Below, in pieces: positions 5,583 to 7,494 of a DNA stretch of 7,494 bases. The DNA is from Planctomycetota bacterium. GTDB taxonomy: Bacteria > Planctomycetota > UBA1135 > UBA2386. Position numbers and translations under genes: made by a program. Location of the stretch: the NCBI GenBank assembly GCA_020425885.1, contig JAGQRA010000864.1:1-7494 (forward strand), read 5' to 3'. The notes below the pieces were generated by a model. It was given only the letters and a program-made list of their open reading frames with translations. It was not told where the DNA came from and made no database searches. How positions within the stretch are numbered: the first letter of the stretch is position 1; each line of letters opens with the position of its first letter.

Positions 5583-6863
5583 CTACAGCGCGTCGCACAG
5601 CGCGCCGTAGTCGGCGGCGAGCGGCTCGGCGTGCGCCGGCTGCCGCAGCAGCTGCTGCAATGGCGCCGGTGGTTCGATCGCGTGTCCGACGAGCGGCTCG
5701 ACGACCGTCTCGAACTTGGCCGGATGGGCGGTGGCGACGATGCACCAAGGGCGGCGGTCGCCGGCGTCGCGGCGGCGTTCGAGGATGCGCGCCGCGGTGG
5801 CGGTGTGCGGACAGATGGCGCGACCGTGGCGCGCGTGGAAGGCGGTGATGGTAGCCCGGATCTCGTCGTCGCCGACATGATCGGCGACGATCCGCGCCCG
5901 CAGCGCGTCGTCCTCGAACCACCAGCGCAGGCGTTCGAAGTTGCTCGGGTCGCCGACGTCCATCGCGTTGGCCAGGGTCGCGACGCTCGTCGCCGGCGCA
6001 TAGTCGCCGCCGGCGAAGTAGTCGGGCAGCACACGGTTGGCGTTCGTCGCCAGCGCGATGTCGCCGATCGGCAGGCCGATCTCGCGCGCCAGGATGCAGG
6101 CCAGCGCGTTGCCGAGGTTGCCGGTCGGGATGACGAAGTTGAGCCGCTCGCCGCCGCGGCGGGCGAAGTCGAGCGCGGTGCTGGCGTAGTAAGCCATCTG
6201 CGGCAGCAGGCGCCCGAGGCTGATGCTGTTGGCCGACGTCAATAGGAGCCGCGCGCCGAGTCGTCGATCGGCGAATGCCTGCTTGACCATGCGCTGGCAA
6301 TCGTCGAACGAGCCGCCCACGGCGAAGGTCGCGACGTTGCCGCCGTAGCAGCTGAGCAGGTGCGCCTGCCGCGGCGCGACGCGGCCGTCGGGATAGAGGA
6401 TGACGACGCGGAACCCGGGGCGCGCGAAGAAGGCGTCGGCAACGGCGCCGCCGGTGTCACCCGAGGTCGCGACGAGCACGGTTCGCAGCGGCTGGTCGGC
6501 GGGGCCGATCCGCTGCAGGCAGGCGGCGAGGAAGCGGGCGCCGACGTCCTTGAAGGCTGCGGTCGGACCATGGAACAGCTCGAGGACATGGCTGTCGTCG
6601 TCGAGGGCGACCAGCGGCACCGGGAACGACAGCGCCTCGTGACACATCGCCGGCAGCGCGGCGGCGAGCTCAGAATCGGCCAGGAACGGCCGCAGCAGGC
6701 GGGCGGCGACGGCGGGCAGGTCTCCGGCCGCGTCGAGAGCGGAGGCGGCGAGCCGCGGCAATCGCTCCGGCACGAACAGGCCGCCATCGGCGGCGATGCC
6801 GCGCGCGATGGCCTCGGCGATCGGGGTCGGTGGAACACCGCCGCGGGTGCTGATCGCGTTCAT
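5583..6863 (-). CDS. thrC: Threonine synthase
   Basis: This is the pyridoxal-phosphate enzyme that converts O-phosphohomoserine and water to threonine and phosphate, the last step of the pathway. At 426 aa it is the size of E. coli ThrC (428), and the motifs place it in that longer-form branch. ADGGLFVPE (25-33) is the N-terminal signature. [15 protein letters not shown] (97-111) holds the expected PLP lysine, Lys105. SGDTGGA (134-140) and [10 protein letters not shown] (246-255) are cofactor- and phosphate-binding loops. Others are [17 protein letters not shown] (210-226), [10 protein letters not shown] (302-311), ICPHTA (350-355) and ATAHPAKF (377-384). All key residues appear intact. ATG 6863 has GAGG 7 nt upstream and overlaps the thrB stop in an ATGA. 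The frame runs 44 codons further upstream, but that part is an overlap with thrB and has no homology. Confidence 0.97.
   Translation of the reverse strand: MNAISTRGGVPPTPIAEAIARGIAADGGLFVPERLPRLAASALDAAGDLPAVAARLLRPFLADSELAAALPAMCHEALSFPVPLVALDDDSHVLELFHGPTAAFKDVGARFLAACLQRIGPADQPLRTVLVATSGDTGGAVADAFFARPGFRVVILYPDGRVAPRQAHLLSCYGGNVATFAVGGSFDDCQRMVKQAFADRRLGARLLLTSANSISLGRLLPQMAYYASTALDFARRGGERLNFVIPTGNLGNALACILAREIGLPIGDIALATNANRVLPDYFAGGDYAPATSVATLANAMDVGDPSNFERLRWWFEDDALRARIVADHVGDDEIRATITAFHARHGRAICPHTATAARILERRRDAGDRRPWCIVATAHPAKFETVVEPLVGHAIEPPAPLQQLLRQPAHAEPLAADYGALCDAL
6860..6863 (-). promoter_or_regulatory. ATGA stop/start overlap coupling thrB to thrC
   Basis: On the minus strand the thrC start ATG (6863-6861) and the thrB stop TGA (6862-6860) share the four bases ATGA. 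Such overlaps let a ribosome that ends one gene restart on the next, keeping homoserine kinase and threonine synthase in proportion. It fixes the two genes as one operon in the order thrB-thrC. Confidence 0.9.
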
Positions 6864-7494
6864 CGTGCGTCCTCGAGGTGGGCGGCCGGGCCGGCCACCG
6901 GGGAAAGGTAGGACTGGCTCGACAGGCCGACCGTAGCGAACGCCGCCTGCATCGCCGTGGCCGCGTGTGCGGCGGCGATCTGATCGTCGAACCACGCGAA
7001 CACGCTCGGGCCGCCGCCGGAGATCGAGGCGCCGAGCGCCGAGTGCTCGCGAGCGGCCCGCTGTACGGCTGCGAAGCCGGGGACCAGCGGCGCCCGCCGT
7101 GGTTCGACGAGGACGTCACCGAGCGCTTCGCCGATGGCGCCGAGATCGCCGCCGTGAAGGCCCTGGAGGACCAGCGCCAGGTTGCATTGTTGACGGACCA
7201 CGAGTTCGAGCGCGAACGGTTCGCGCAGCACCTCGCGGGCCCGCCGCGTTTCGAGTTCGAGATCAGGATGCACGACGGCGCAGTGCAGCGCCGCCGGCAC
7301 CGGCAACGGCCTGATGCGTTCGGCGGTCGCCATCACGAGGCCGCCGAGCAGGCACGGGCCGACGTTGTCGCCGTGCGCGCTGCCGCTGGCGAGCGCCTCA
7401 CCGGCGAGCGCGAACGGATACAACGCCGCGGTCTCGAGGGGGGCCGGCAGCAGCGCGTTGCAGGCGATCAGGGCGGCGACCGCCGACGCCGCGG
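6860..7494 (-). CDS. thrB: Homoserine kinase, C-terminal part (N-terminus beyond the window)
   Basis: This GHMP-family kinase phosphorylates homoserine with ATP to give the substrate of ThrC, encoded next. The frame is open to the right edge; 210 residues are visible, about two thirds of a normal ThrB of roughly 300 aa. The fragment begins [15 protein letters not shown], which is the end of the GHMP ATP-binding motif (P-x3-GLGSSAAS); the Gly-rich part is cut off. SGSAHGDNV (36-44 of the fragment) matches the conserved A-SG-AH-DNVAP segment of homoserine kinases, and LLGGL follows. [17 protein letters not shown] (about 154-170) is the C-terminal GHMP motif; Gly-Gly-Gly replaces the commoner Gly-Ala-Gly. 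In-frame TTG at 7423 is internal, not the start. The end overlaps thrC by four bases. Homoserine dehydrogenase would be a natural upstream neighbour, but it is not in view. Confidence 0.94.
   Translation of the reverse strand, partial: AASAVAALIACNALLPAPLETAALYPFALAGEALASGSAHGDNVGPCLLGGLVMATAERIRPLPVPAALHCAVVHPDLELETRRAREVLREPFALELVVRQQCNLALVLQGLHGGDLGAIGEALGDVLVEPRRAPLVPGFAAVQRAAREHSALGASISGGGPSVFAWFDDQIAAAHAATAMQAAFATVGLSSQSYLSPVAGPAAHLEDAR
6871..6874 (-). promoter_or_regulatory. Ribosome binding site of thrC (GAGG), inside the thrB end
   Basis: GAGG on the minus strand lies 7 nt before the thrC ATG and within the last codons of thrB. It supports the chosen thrC start and allows independent initiation as well as coupling. 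Confidence 0.65.

Noticed and set aside
5038..6300. 420-codon minus-strand frame overlapping thrC and the lipoprotein gene
   Set aside because: The threonine synthase motifs lie in a different frame; this one is Arg-rich shadow sequence.

Overview
This GC-rich window (coding sequence with strong G/C preference at third codon positions) most likely comes from a member of the Planctomycetota, probably an uncultivated or little-studied lineage. The best taxonomic clue is the exported 287-aa protein on the minus strand (3620-4483). Its C-terminal half has the layout I recall from large families of exported proteins in some planctomycetes: a Gly-rich YGTGSAGSG segment, then P-x-I-x-Y-x-G-G-L-P-x-I-G, then an ending built as LPLPN..LVGTGFHFQ..ALD..APGG...ASGGL.IQI. 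Several genes also lack a Shine-Dalgarno sequence. The assignment rests on recalled family features, not on a search.

Layout, left to right. Positions 1-620 (minus) hold the 5' part of a soluble coiled-coil protein resembling the signalling part of methyl-accepting chemotaxis proteins; it runs off the left edge. A 693-bp divergent intergenic region (621-1313) follows. It has no convincing gene but contains an 11-bp perfect inverted repeat and two weaker hairpins. On the plus strand come three closely spaced genes: ribosomal protein L3 (rplC, 1314-2069), a 56-aa very basic protein (2098-2268) with a possible resemblance to the small ribosomal protein bTHX, and an HI0933/YhiN-family flavoprotein (2287-3537). 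A short convergent gap (3538-3619) carries an imperfect 24-bp tandem direct repeat. The rest is on the minus strand. Read in transcription order, it is thrB (homoserine kinase, cut by the right edge), thrC (threonine synthase), a putative lipoprotein of unknown function (4635-5519), and the exported planctomycete-type protein (3620-4483).

The two thr genes form the last two steps of threonine synthesis from homoserine. They are translationally coupled by an ATGA overlap. The lipoprotein gene starts 63 bp after thrC on the same strand and could be co-transcribed, but nothing in it points to amino-acid metabolism.

The less ordinary parts are the L3 locus and its surroundings. L3 lies outside the usual S10-L3-L4 order, carries a basic insertion of about 30 residues near its N-terminus, and is followed by a tiny basic gene with a strong ribosome binding site. 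No mobile element, CRISPR array, tRNA or rRNA was seen. I did not find a clearly new multi-gene system in this window.
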